Source of the DNA: Channa striata
Taxonomy: Eukaryota; Chordata; Actinopteri; Anabantiformes; Channidae
Reading direction: 5' to 3'
Length of the DNA stretch: 64,000 nt
NCBI GenBank assembly: GCA_033026295.1
Contig: CM065182.1
Coordinates: 8,184,001-8,248,000, forward strand
Under the pieces are notes generated by a model. It was not told the origin of the DNA and did not search any database. It was given only the letters and a program-made list of their open reading frames with translations. The position numbers and the translations under genes are program-made. Position 1 is the first letter of the stretch; the number at the start of each line of letters is the position of its first letter. Shown in pieces: positions 14,370-27,600 of the stretch.

Positions 14370-15847
14370 AGTGCATTTTCTCTCTGGAATTGCATTTCTA
14401 GTTCTACTATGTGTTTATTATATCACAGTGGGTAGCGGAGTCTTATTAAGTGATGGTTCTAATGTGTTGGCCACCCGCTTTAAATGGCCAAGGGAGCCAA
14501 AATGTATGAACGGCCATATAACACAGGCAATATCACACATAAAAAACAAAATCTTAAAAATTACAAGCTTCTCTAGAGCTTTAAACAGCTCACGATCATG
14601 ATTATGTTATTTCAGTAATGCTGGGTTGTTGCTGGCTTGTTTGTTGAGTTTGTTAAGCCAGCAATGTGTTACATCATCATTCAGTTAACATTTTGTTCTT
14701 TTGTTTCTTGCAACCACAGTTTCAGCACTGTTCTGTAAAACCTAAATCCTGATCATGCTATTAAGATATGAGTTACACGACTGTGCACAGACAACACCAT
14801 TATTTGAAGGGGCCATACACTGGTATATGTTTCTTCATGCTGTTCATAGAGTTTTGTGGGTATAAGATATAATTTTGGGTGAGTTTGGATTTAAATAGTG
14901 AAGGCAGACCTCACATCCCCCCCCCCCCCCCACCCCACTACCAAACTATTGTACTGCTCCTTACATTGTATTTTTAAAATACACTGGATGGAACAGACGA
15001 GGCAGGAAGGCAGTGTGTTGTGGCCCTTTGATTTCCAGCTGCGTTCAGAATAGATTTTGTGTTTAAAGGTTGCCTATGCACACACAGGATGAAGTGTCGA
15101 GAATAATCCCTTACTGAACACAATGAAGACTCAGTTTTCAGTTTTGACCACAAATTGACTCACAACCTGTTACTCACTGGCACAGACACCCAGCGACACT
15201 TCAGAATACAGCCCTCAGCTATCTACTCTCCCTTTTCATTTCTTTGTGAGACACACTGTACTGTACTTGATTTTTCTATTAGTTTCCTTCTCTTGCCCAT
15301 GCAAGGGCCGTATTTATACAGACAGATTTTCCTGTTGGTGTCTTTACCTCTGCTCAGAGTCTTTTGTCTGCTGGCTTCTCCTAACTCATTGCATGTTTCC
15401 GTTAAATCTGATTTAATAACCCCAGCGGTGCTCTCTTAGCTTTTTGGTTGCTATGGCTACCATTTCCTGGATAGTGCAGTGTGCTGAAGATGAACTGTGT
15501 GGGTATGCTGGTGTTCGTATGGTGCATGGAGTGAGTGTGCGAGAGTGTGAGGCACCGTGATATGAAGGCTGTACTTTCACAAGTAATTACGGTGCATCAG
15601 CCATTAAGAGACAAAACATTTGCGCTTCATATTAAAAGTATGGTATCTTCTGACTAATGCTGTGTGAGAGCACAGGGACTGAAACAGGTCTGTGTGTGTG
15701 CATCCATATGTGCTAATGTGGTTGTGTGTGTATCTGAGGGAGCAGAGGAGGACATTTTTATGCCTGGCGTATTTAGAGAGTCATTGTAGTTCATACAGGA
15801 GAGTGCTGCTCTCCTCACCTCAGAAAGAGAGGGTAGACGGGGTTTTA

Positions 15848-15856
15848 TGTGTGTGT

Positions 15857-15931
<75 letters not shown>
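15848..15931. repeat. (TG)n microsatellite
   Basis: About 40 TG units interrupted once by CTG near 15861. The translated Val/Cys and His/Thr strings from this tract are artefacts. Confidence 0.97.
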
Positions 15932-15932
<1 letters not shown>

Positions 15933-16072
15933 ACAGATGAAGGACATTTATTTGTTGCAGTATGTGCAGCTCCCAGCAGAAGAAATGCTTTCCTAACCAC
16001 AATCAGCATCTATCAGAAGCCAGCCCTACCTCTCAAAAATACAAAAGGTTAAATGCTTCACTTAATCGTTCT

Positions 16073-16267
16073 CTCCTTTTCTTCTCTCTCTCTTCCTTCT
16101 CGCTTTACCCCCCAATTCTTCCACTCTTCACCATCCTTTACACTAACTCCCGTCTCTTTCCTGCCTCCCAAACTCTGTCCCTCCTTCCCTTCTGCTCTTC
16201 CTCCTCCTCCTCCTCCTCCTCCTCCTCCTCCTCCACCTCTTCCCTCTCCTCCATCTACCTTCTCCAG
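16073..16267 (+). repeat. long polypyrimidine tract with (TCC)n before w1
   Basis: Almost 200 bases of C/T-rich sequence, including about 12 TCC units at 16196-16233, lead directly into the w1 acceptor. It acts as an extreme pyrimidine tract. Confidence 0.9.
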
Positions 16268-16499
16268 CTGGTGGGTGGCGAGTTTGACCTGGAGATGAAC
16301 TTCATCATCCAGGAGGCGGAGAGCATCAGTTGCATGGTGGAGTTGTTGTCCCACTGCGAGGTGACATGCCAGGCTGAGATCTGGAGCATGTTCACAGCCA
16401 TCCTCCGCAAGAGCGTGCGCAACCTGCAGACCAGCACAGAGGTGGGCCTCATCCAGCAGGTGCTGCTCAAGATGAGCACTGTGGACGACATGATTGCAG
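16268..16499 (+). CDS. nbea: nbea exon w1
   Basis: Begins with LVGGEFDLEMNFIIQ and runs to VDDMIA plus one base (phase 1). The acceptor follows an exceptionally long pyrimidine tract (16073-16267) that includes a (TCC)n run. The donor is gtgagc. It corresponds to the second coding exon of vertebrate NBEA, so the initiator exon is outside the window. The encoded segment is the start of the N-terminal helical region. Confidence 0.95.
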
Positions 16500-19373
16500 G
16501 TGAGCAACAGACAGCAACATTCTGCCCTGTTTTTGAATTCTCTCTTTAAACTCAGATTTTTACTTGTTTCCTGACATTATTAGCCCCAACTTTATTAAAA
16601 ACAGTTTAAATCAATTCAACATGTTTGCCATGAATTAAACTTTTACAAAGCTTAAACATCTTCAGAGAAAGGGGTAACTACCTGTTTTTACTGATGTTGT
16701 AGTGGTTTTGTACTGCATTATATTTTCCTTGTCCCGTTGTGTGTAAATGTTGTGAATAGTGAGTGTATAGAGTGTTGTGATATAATTAATAATCTACTTG
16801 ATCACCTGATGAAAGAACTTTGTATCAAATTATGAAGTTAAAGTTGTTGCAAAGGCTGTTCTGCTGAAAGTTTTCTGTTTACTGAAATTATTCCTAACAT
16901 TCTTGGCCTTGGTTTTGATTTTTCAAAAAGTGCCTTTGAAAATTACAGCATTAACACCTGCAGTTAGGAGTGGATTTAGTGTAGATGGAAAAAACAATTT
17001 TAATACTCTGGGAAAGAAAGAGGGACGGCCACATGCCATTAAATTCTGCATTTCTCCTCCTCCACAGCGTGTTACTGTTGAACTTTGCTTACTTTAGGCC
17101 TTAAACCACAAATGTGTTCTATGTACTACAAGGTACAAGTTGTGTTCATAATTTTGTTTTCAGAAGTTCAGTTCAGAGCCAGTAGATGATGTGTTTCCAT
17201 CATCTAGGAGGTGTCCCTGTAACAAAATAACTTTTTGTGTATATGTGCGTTTGCCCTGCGGTCACACATCCATTACAACCCACTGGTGCAGCAGACGCAG
17301 AGTAGCAGAGTAATGATCACAGCGTGTTTCTGCGTGTGCTGCGATTTTTATGGAGGACTTGAGTGCAAAACAGCTCATACACATGACCGCAAGTTTCTTT
17401 ACATGATCATTTTGACCTTAATGATGCTTGGGAGCGTGCGTCCTCTCCTTCCTTCCTCCACAGTGTCCTCTGTGTCCTGCCTACCACCGCAGGACACATA
17501 ATGTGTTTTATAACTTTTATGGCTATTTGCTGCTCACCACAGAAGCTTAAACCAATTTAATGGCAATTGTCACAGACTACCTTTCTGAATCATGATTCTA
17601 AGATTCTAACACTATTTAAAATGACCTACATGGGCCGAAAACAGGGCTTAGGGGTTTTAAATCTAGGACATTGTGTATTGCGTTTTCCTCTCATAGCAGG
17701 CACCTCGATGAGCTAGCCTCCTGCTTTATTCCCTATCGCTGGGCTCTGGCTAATGAAATATTGTGGGAAGACTATTCATATCTAGTGGACCTAATGGGAA
17801 AGGAGAGCCTTTGTAAACTGATTGCCTCACTCAGAGAGGCCTGTGTTGTTCCTCTGCCATATCCTGGCTGATCTATTACGGCTGTGTGAAATGAAAGGCA
17901 AAGAAGCAGGAAGGTCAGTTTGACTCAACAAATGTCTTTGAATACAATTTACTTTTAAAATTACCTAAATATTCAGATGGAAAACAGTTTGTTTTTGTCA
18001 ATTTATTGAGATGCAGTCAAACAAGAGCTCTTTTTTTTTCCAGTTTTAGTGAAATTGGCAGGTTGTGTTACAACAGTGTCTTTTGCCTATTAAAATATAC
18101 ACAAAATAAAAATAAATACTTTACAGTTTGATAAGTATGCTTTTTCATTTTCTTGCCAATAAATAGATGAGAAGATTGATGCTACTTTTAATGACTTTAT
18201 GCTGTATATACAGACATAAAGAGAAGCTTAGTATAATCATTTATTCGGATTTTGCATAGTTTTGTCCTGGTGGATTATTAATTTACTTCTTAATTTAATT
18301 TTTAACCCCTTTTTGGCAGGGTCACGATAGCTGTTCATTGCCTCTTGGCGTTACTTCATATTTAGTGCACAAACATGACAAACATATTTATCTACCGTAT
18401 TTTCCGGACTATAAGCCACTACTTTTTTCCGACGTTTTGAACCATGCGGCTTTTACAGAGATGCGGCTTTTCTAGGAATTTTTCTGCAGCCCTCAGATGG
18501 GCGCTGTAGATGGAAGTCAGTGCAAACAAAAAAGCGCCAGTTTTTATTCTTAGCGCATGCAACCCAAGACGCAAAACAGCAAACATCAGCACTTTTACTG
18601 CCGTGTTACAGGCACCATTCAGGTTCAGGTGTATGAATAAACATGGTACAAAATCTTTCTATGTAAATATCTTATTTCTCAGCCTGGATATTGGCGGCTT
18701 ATAGTCCGATGCGGTTTATATGTGACAAAATATATATTTCTTTTAAATTTTAGCGGGTGCGGCTTAAATTTAGGTGCGCTCTATAGTCCAGAATTTACGG
18801 TAAGTCTCAACAAAGAAGCCCTTATCCATTATAGCATATATTTCTTAAAAAGAATTATATGCAATAAACGTGTCTGCAGATTTTCATTCCTGGATTCAAG
18901 CTGGACATCATAGTGTCCACCATGATCACCTTATACGTCATACACTATGTAGCAATTTGAAGGCCTGGAAGTTTATTAATGCAGTTTATTATATTAAATC
19001 AACATTGGATTAACAATCTGTATGTACACAATATCCAGTCACTTGCTAAAATATGCAGTAACATGGCAGATTGTTTGTTTAGCTAATTGCTGTGTTCCTT
19101 AATGTTGTCTCAATATTTTCTCTCTAATTACTTGATGTATTTAGATCAATATATGTTAATATAATAAAAGATTTAAATATAAAAAGATAAAGTCACTGTA
19201 TTAAGTGATGCTGTGAATAGCCACTAATGTATGTTCAACATTAAAGGTGCATTTTATAAACACAGAGAAGCTCTGGGTAGTTGGATTCCTACACTGTAGT
19301 AACAGATTCCTCAACACTCATAGTTTGTCAGTTGAGGGCCTTCGAAAAGCCAGTTCCCTAACACGTTTATAAA

Positions 19374-19443
<70 letters not shown>

Positions 19444-22400
19444 TATTCTGTCTTATACCCAATTTTTGCCTCTGTCTGTGTTTCTCAGACCTCCTAGTGG
19501 ACATGCTGGGAGTCATGGCCAGTTACAGCATCACAGTCAAGGAGCTGAAGCTGCTCTTCAGTATGCTGAGGGGAGACAACGGCATCTGGGTAAGTTGGTG
19601 GACGCAAGATCTACTCAAAGTAATTAGAGCTTCAAATTGTGCCTCGGTGGGTGCTGGTGGCTGTGTGACCACCGTAAAAAAAGACACATGTAGGTGCAGA
19701 TGATGTGCAGCACACGTTAACATTGGAGAAAGCATACAAAAGTAATACCATCATCATCACTGTGTTTCTTTACATTGTTAATTCTTTGTTCCACTTTGAG
19801 CACGTTCATCAGTGCCTGGACATTGACAGTGCATTGAAAAATCCGTGCTACAGTACATCCCAAGTCTATCCTCTCCGGTTGGAGAGGGAGCTTCAGTCCA
19901 AACCACCATAGTGGCTCTGATGGCGCCAGCTGCATAAGAAACCCCCATGTTTTTTGTGCTTTTACTCAGCATTGTTTTTTATAAGCCGAGCTGGTACTTG
20001 TGGTTTGATTCTCCCGGCATTTTGATCGTCTCCAGTAACAAATTAGTCATTATTGTATCATTATTATATACTGTGTTTGAGCATAGTCTCTTTGTATTTA
20101 CTAAATTAAGAGAGAATCAGGATTTTTATAAGATTTAAAATGCTGCTACTAATAATTAATTAATTGAACAGCACGATTTTGTGTTTGTATCACATATGTC
20201 AGTTAATAAGGTGGTTGTGTCAATAGACTAGAATAGACGTGTGTTTGGATTGATTTGTGAGTGTATGCCAAGACAAGGGCAATTTAACCTAATTGAAGGT
20301 TGTTTTTCTTTCCCCTTGTAATTGGCTTTATTAATGCAACAAAGGTTGGATTAGGTTATTTTTGGTGGAGTAATAAGTTAACAGCGTAATCAGCTGTAAA
20401 GGTGAAACAATAACGAAACAGGCTGTGAGTCTTGTTTATTTAGTGGACTTTTTTTCAGTATTATGATTTTTTTTTTTTTGCTTTCTAACTCCCTCTCATC
20501 ACTACCTTCAGGTACTTGCGAAGGTACAAGTGCAACAATCACTTTGGCCGAACCCCTGTGGATTTCGCTCGACCTCGCAATTAAAAACATAATAAACTGA
20601 GACTGAATGAGGGAGGAGAGGTGAACATGCACCACAATTTTGTCTAGTAAAACTGTCACGAAGTCAGGCATTTTAGGCTGCAATAATCACAAAAAAGGTC
20701 AGTGAAATTCTAGAGGGACTGTCTTGTATATCAGGCATGGGCTAACATTTTTATTTTTATATTGTGTGTGTTTCTTTTGCATAAAATTGCTGTAGGCTAT
20801 AACATTGCATGTGTTATTTGTGCAAAAAAAATTGCTATTTTGTTTTATTCATTAATATCATTGTGGATAAAATAGTAGGGAGAAATGAGCACTGCAGTCG
20901 CTGAGTCATGCTTTCTTTTGGAGCTACAAATGCCTTTAAGTACCTGTTAATGAGATTAATTTAGGAGATGAGAGTTGGGAGTGCTTGATACAAACTCCAC
21001 TTAAAGTGCTACATGTTGTCTTCATCTTAACTGCCCCCTGTTGTTTGCTGATTGAACCAGCTTCCAGTCACTGGATTTAGCTGATTCAGAGTGGAGCTTT
21101 TAAAGCCAAACTGTGGACATTAAGGAGGGTTTTATGAGGTTAAACCGTCCCCTCTGCCATCCCCGCTCACTGCAGGGATGTGTTATGCCTTGACAGCTGC
21201 TACTGCTGTGGTTAATATTTCCTCGTCCCCTCTCGTCAGTCTCCCCTCTACTCAGGCTCCAGGAGAACTGCCATCAACAACTCTCCGGTCACTGATCAGT
21301 GGTCCACAGCAAGACCATCATCCATCCCTAGTGCCTCCTCTTTCCAATACCTATCAACATCCCATCCACCTCGTTCCCATTTCCCTGTCTTCACTCCTCC
21401 CCCAGCAGACTCTCCAGGGACAGATCGTTTAAGGGTTGCCATGGTATTGATGAGGTGTTGTCGGGGGAGGGCGGAGTTGATTGAAGAGCTATTGATCTGG
21501 TGGGCTTGTGGTAGAACTGTGAGGTCACATTGCGTTTTTTCAACACCACCCCCACCCCATTGCCTCAGATATGCAGCATTTGCCATATAATAATACATTT
21601 TCTTTGCATCTCTCTTCTCCTCTCCTCTTCTCCTTTATAGCCAAGACACGCTATCAAGCTTTTGTCTGTGCTGAACCAGATGCCTCAGAGACACGGCCCT
21701 GATACCTTCTTCAACTTTCCAGGACGCAGTGCAGCGGTGAGACTGACCAATATGAAAACAAACATCTGAGCCTTTATCATCATAAATACGTCTGATTTAA
21801 TCTTTGTGCATCCACATTTCCTTCTGACGTGGCATTTATGTTTACAACAGTCAGCACTTTTTAATTGGCGCTTACTCCACCAGGGCAAGTGGATGCATGC
21901 TGAAAAAGAAGTAATAACAAACTGAGTGACATATTGATTACTGCAAACACTGCTAAGAGCTGTTCTGACGTGTGTTTCCTCCCCCAGGCTATAGCATTGC
22001 CACCAATTGCCAAATGGCCTTACCAGAACGGATTCACTATCAACACTTGGTTCAGACAGGATCCACTCAACAACATCAATGTGGATAAAGACAAACCGTA
22101 CCTTTATTGGTAAGTCTGCCGTACAGAATATCCTCGTAATGGAATCATGTAATCTCTGTCTTCTTTCCGAACGTCAGTGAGGACATCCACACTGTGGCAC
22201 ACTTCAACACTGTCAGAGTATTTTTACTGGATGAGAAATGTTCAGTTCTTTGCCCATTTTCGTTGACCCGTTGACATCACGTCAGTATGTTAGCTAGCAC
22301 TGTTACAGATGATTTTATTAGAAGAAAAGGAAACAAAAACATCAATGTAATCATCAAGTTTTTGTGTCAGTTCCTCAGAAACAGAGCGGAAGGCTTTCTT

Positions 22401-24591
22401 TGCAGACTCTTCTGCCTTTCCACTTAGATATAAAGACTGTAAAAGCTGCAGAAATACCAACTTTTCATCGACAGTGGCCCCTAATGCATCACAGTTTCAA
22501 GCTGTCTTACTTTTTGTGTATGAAGTGAGATTTGCCTCTTATTGACTGTACGCACTGCCTTTCTCGCTTCTTCTAACACCACTGATCCAAGCAAACAAGC
22601 GCTTGGGCTAAAGCTCAGTGAAGCGAGTTCAGGCCGGTTCCATCGGAGAGTCAAAAGGCATCCGGGTTAAAGCAAGACGAAACTAACTGAATGATGCAGC
22701 TTGATGGAAAGTGTGCTGCACTTAATCGCAGTGTGAGGAAGCCACTTACTGTGCGGGCACCCACATTTTACCTGTCGGTGGCTTCTAACAAGGGTTTGAG
22801 GGTTGCTTTGGTAAAGAAATTGTTTTGTGTCAACATATTCAATTTAAAATATTATTAAATCAAACTAAACAGCTAATCATTCAATCCTACACTAAGAATC
22901 ATGAAAAAACCTCTGAATAATTTCAGAATTTACCAGGAGAGGGATGATAAACATTCCACGCATCAGGTTGAATGGCACGGACAGGAAGTTAATAGATAAA
23001 CAGATAATGAATTGGAACATAACTTTAAATGTCAGGGCACTCCATTACGAGCGTGCCGCTGCGTGGATGCCTCTGCTCGATACGTAGCCCTGGACCTCGC
23101 TGGCCCTGACGTTAGTGTTGCAAGTGCAAGCCGTTAGCCACAATGAAGCTTCATTAGCTTTGACCTTTTGTTTTAATTGAACTCCTTTACTCCGCTGCCT
23201 GGCTTCTTCCCTCCACCTCTTCACTCCGGGATGCTAACCAGCGCGCCCTCCCTTCACCTCTCCTCCTTCACTCAGACTCCGATTCATTAATAGGGGAAAG
23301 GTTTCACTAGAGGATCAGGAAGTTAGCCGTTTACAGGTTGACACTCATTCATATGTTCTCCGGATTACAGAGATGAGCTCTAATTCTGAAAAGTGTGAGG
23401 ATATAATCCAGTTTCCTTAGTAACCATTTGTCAGGTTGTCATGGTAAGTGCGGAGTGAGGGGGGGAATGTGCCCTCCTCTCCTCTGGCCCCGGTCTTATC
23501 ATTGTCCCCCAGATGCAGCAGCCACTCTACCCGTCTCTCTGATACTGGCCAGGAAAGTTGCACAAAGGACGTGATAACACTTTACACACTATATACCATC
23601 CTACAGAGTGCAGGAGTTTCACTCGATATTCACTGGGATTTATATTCCGCCGTGTGTGTGATCCTTCTGGCCTTAGTTTAGAAGTGAAGTGTCTCTTGTT
23701 GTTTTACATTTACAGTGTGGGAAACATCTATGGAAGGCGATTCGTAGTGTTTCTCACAAACGTGAGACTTTGGTTTCTAGTGCTGCGTACAAAGAAACCC
23801 TGCTTTTTGAGACAAGTATTTGTTTTAATATGATATGTAGGTTTGAAAGGATTTCTCTTGGACACATTTCTTTCTGTGAAACATAGTTGACTTGCTTTGA
23901 TGTAGTTGACCTTTTTGCTTTTTCCAGCTGAAACGGAAACACGTTGGTGAAAAACAATCTGACAAATCATACCAGACAGTTTGGTCAAAATGTTATTTAT
24001 TTGACAAATATTTGCCTTTGAAGACTTTAATCTTCTTGTAATATCGATTCAAAAATGTCAGTTCATTCTTTTTCATTGTAATCTAATAAAACTGAAAAAA
24101 CATTTGAACATCAAATTAAAATGCTGTGCCATTTATTACTAGTTTTCATTTAAATGTAAGTGAATAAAGTCATTATCAAACTCAGATTTTGAGTTAAAGC
24201 ACAGGGAATTAAATGCCACTATTTCTGATTTCCCCTGCAGTTTTCGCACCAGTAAAGGGATAGGTTACTCTGCACACTTTGTGGGGAACTGTCTCATCGT
24301 GACATCGTTAAAGTCAAAAGGAAAAGGCTTTCAGCACTGCGTGAAATATGATTTTCAGCCCCGCAAGGTAAGAAAACACGCCCACGCATTCAAAAAACCC
24401 GAATAGTTTAGTTTGCAGAGTTTTGTAATTCGCTGCCACTTGTTAGATGACACAGCAGACTAGTGTGTGGCCACTCTCTTTTTCCACAGGGTCTCTCCTT
24501 GCTCCTCACTAGGAGTGTTGATAAGTGTGGCTAAGGTCTGTCAATTAAGACCTGCAGACTGCCCCTCTACCGCACTGTCAGCATTTTGCTG

Positions 24592-24622
<31 letters not shown>

Positions 24623-27600
24623 ACAACGTCGAACACACGCATAAACACGCACACATTCACTTGATGAGATGGCCTTCTGTAAGATTCGCTGACTCAGTTG
24701 AAGCTCTGCACTGCCTAACAAAGTTCCCAGTGGTTTAATTTGATCAATTTATAAGTCGCCATGTCTCACAGCATTTTGTCCACCGTGCGCATGTGTTTGA
24801 GTCGGTGTGTACGGCGTGTGCGTCGTTCCACACATGTGGTATTGTCCACTCCCACAGCTGTGCAGGCACCAGCAAAAATCTAGCTTCTTGTCCTCCTCCT
24901 TCGGCCTTCTTCCAGGGAATCCTGTGTGAGTTGTCACCGGTAAAGAGGCTTCCTAATCAAGACAAACATGCACATGTACACTATCATCACATGAGCGAAA
25001 GGAGAGCTCTATCAGTAAATGAGTTTAACATGGTAGTTAACCCTCTTATACAGATAAGAGGTTAGCGGGAGCGGTCTCACTATTGCAAAAACAGCAGGAG
25101 GCTCCTATCAATATCCTTCAGTAGTTTGTGTTTAAGTGTAGCAATTGAAACAACACATTTCGCTCACCACAGGCTTTAATAGGTTTCTCTTACAGGGCTC
25201 TAATTGAATGAAGTTGACCACCAGCAGTGCACAAAATAATATACAAAAGCATCAGACGGTGGAGATACGGCAGCAGGTCAAAGTGATTGACTTTCAAATA
25301 CAAAAGAATTTTAAAGCACTAACAAAAGGCGAAGAAATGCATTGAGACATTTCAAAAGAGAAAACAATTGTAATGCAATTCTTGAGGAGATGAAAATCTT
25401 TTAAAAACCACAATCAGCAGGAGTGTCAAATTAAAAAGACCTAAAACAATTGTATTTTACAATTCTCTTGTTAAATTGTTGCACATGACTTGTCATTTTC
25501 AGTTGTTGTGTTTTCAAACAAAATTTTTTTAAATATTTTTCAGTGGTACATGATCAGCATTGTCCACATCTACAACCGCTGGAGGAACTCAGAGATCCGT
25601 TGCTATGTCAACGGTCAACTGGTCTCCTACGGCGACATGGCCTGGCACGTCAACACCAATGATGTAAGACTTTTTGCGGAGGCTGCTTACTTATCTTTGT
25701 GATGAATGGTCATGTTAAAGTTGATGTAAATAAGAAACCTACTTGGAGGTGGCAGTGGTATTATTTAAATGCATTTAAGTAAACGAACATTTCTTGAATC
25801 TAGATTTGATTTAGATTATACTCTATATTAAGGGCTTCTGCACCAGCCTTAACACCCCAGCGTTAGTCTGGCTGGACTTCACACTCCCAAGCCCCCCCCC
25901 CCCCCATCGTGGTGTTGGCAGACATTTGCGTTTTGCCCTCTGCATTCATCAGCTGGAGCAGAGTTGCCCTTGGGCTCTGTTCCATCAAACTCAACCCAAA
26001 CTCCAACCTCAACTTTCCCATTTAGCAGGTGGCAGGCAGCCTGACCTCTCAGCGGCAGCGTAGTCTTTATTGCTCTCCGTCCTGGTTGACTCTTGACATT
26101 AGTGCATTTACTGTTGGCTGGTGTTATTCTGCTATGTTATAAGAAATTCCTCGGCTCACTGGAAGAAACATGCAGGATACAAGTGAGAGAACAGGGTCCC
26201 GCAATATGAAGATGCTATCAGTTTGTTTTGTCCTAAAGGCTGAAGATGAAATGCTGTTTAATCACTTTGAAGAAGCAGAAGAATGAGATCTCATTGTGAT
26301 AAAAGGTATCAGAAGGATGTGGTGGATGAAAGGAAGTGAACGGAAAGAAAGTAATAGTAGGTGTTGGCAAAGTTATGACAGAGGGATTAGAAATGAGCAG
26401 CTATCAAAAGTCTGTTTTTGGTGTGTTCATCACTGTAGAATGCACTGATGAACTTTTGATGAGAAAATGAATAATTATGTTTGAGAGGCCGTACAATCAA
26501 TAAACGTTGAACAGTATGTTTTTTTTGGTTTAAGTATTTATTGTCCTGAAATGGGAATAAAAACTGAGGGTGTGACTGGTGTAGCTGTACTTTCCAACTT
26601 CTACAAACTAGACTTAGTCTAATATTAGTTATACAAATTAAAAGGGAATAAAAGTAAAAATGTCCAACCTTTTTAAATTTCGCTCAACAGTGAATTGCGT
26701 TAAACTATGTACAATAACATCCTGAGTTCTCAAATCATCTTTGTAAAAAGGCTCTGAAACCATAAAAACACGTGATTTGCTTGATAATCTTTTTTCTTGT
26801 ATTCACCTCTTTTGCTTTTCAGAGCTATGACAAGTGTTTCTTGGGCTCGTCAGAAACGGCAGATGCTAACAGGGTGTTTTGTGGTCAGCTGGGAGCCATT
26901 TACGTATTCAGTGAAGCTCTCAACCCGGCTCAGATCTTTGCCATCCACCAGCTCGGCCCAGGATACAAGGTAAAGACGCGCTGACATTACAGTGACAAAC
27001 CGGGTTTTTCACATGCTTCCTCATAATGATGTAGGGGAGCTGCCTTCGTCGGGATAATCTAATAGGTGCAGGAACATTTTACATTTTGATGAACTCTGTT
27101 CCTGTCAGCCGGAACATCACAGCTGTCAGTGTATTTTTAATTCTCTTTCCGATGTGGAAGATATTTCTAATTCTCAACAGCAGGTCATAATGCTGAAACA
27201 CGTACACGTTTTCAGAGACTTTAATAGCTACCTGGTTTTTGATGCCCACACAAGCACTCATTCTCTGGTTGTGAAATGTATCAGCGAAAATAATAAATGG
27301 GTGTAAACAGAAGTATTTTACCACACTGTCACACTGTCCTACAACACAATGCTTCCTAGGAAATAACTCTTAGAATTTTCAGGTAAGAAATGTCCATGAC
27401 ACAAATGTGTGCTGTCCTGAGGTATCGATAACTTCACAATGTTGAGCGTTGAGCACCATCTCTTCCTCTTGGACACCCGTGATGTGGCAACTCCTCCCCA
27501 GCTGTCTGTTTCCTGTTTTGGCAGACTTGCTCGCCTCAGGCCACTTACAGCTGGTTTATGAAGGCATCCAAAGCTGTCAAAGTTTCAGAGCCATGCAACT

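Larger units (their letters stand above)
16500..19488 (+). other. nbea intron w1-w2 content
   Basis: Holds an inverted-repeat transposon remnant (18395-18800), a coding-like but unplaced stretch at about 17690-17875, and a long (AC)n next to w2. Otherwise AT-rich sequence in which I see nothing. Confidence 0.8.

Noticed and set aside
15654..16002. His/Thr-rich and Val/Cys-rich open frames on both strands
   Set aside because: They are translations of the (TG)n microsatellite, not genes.
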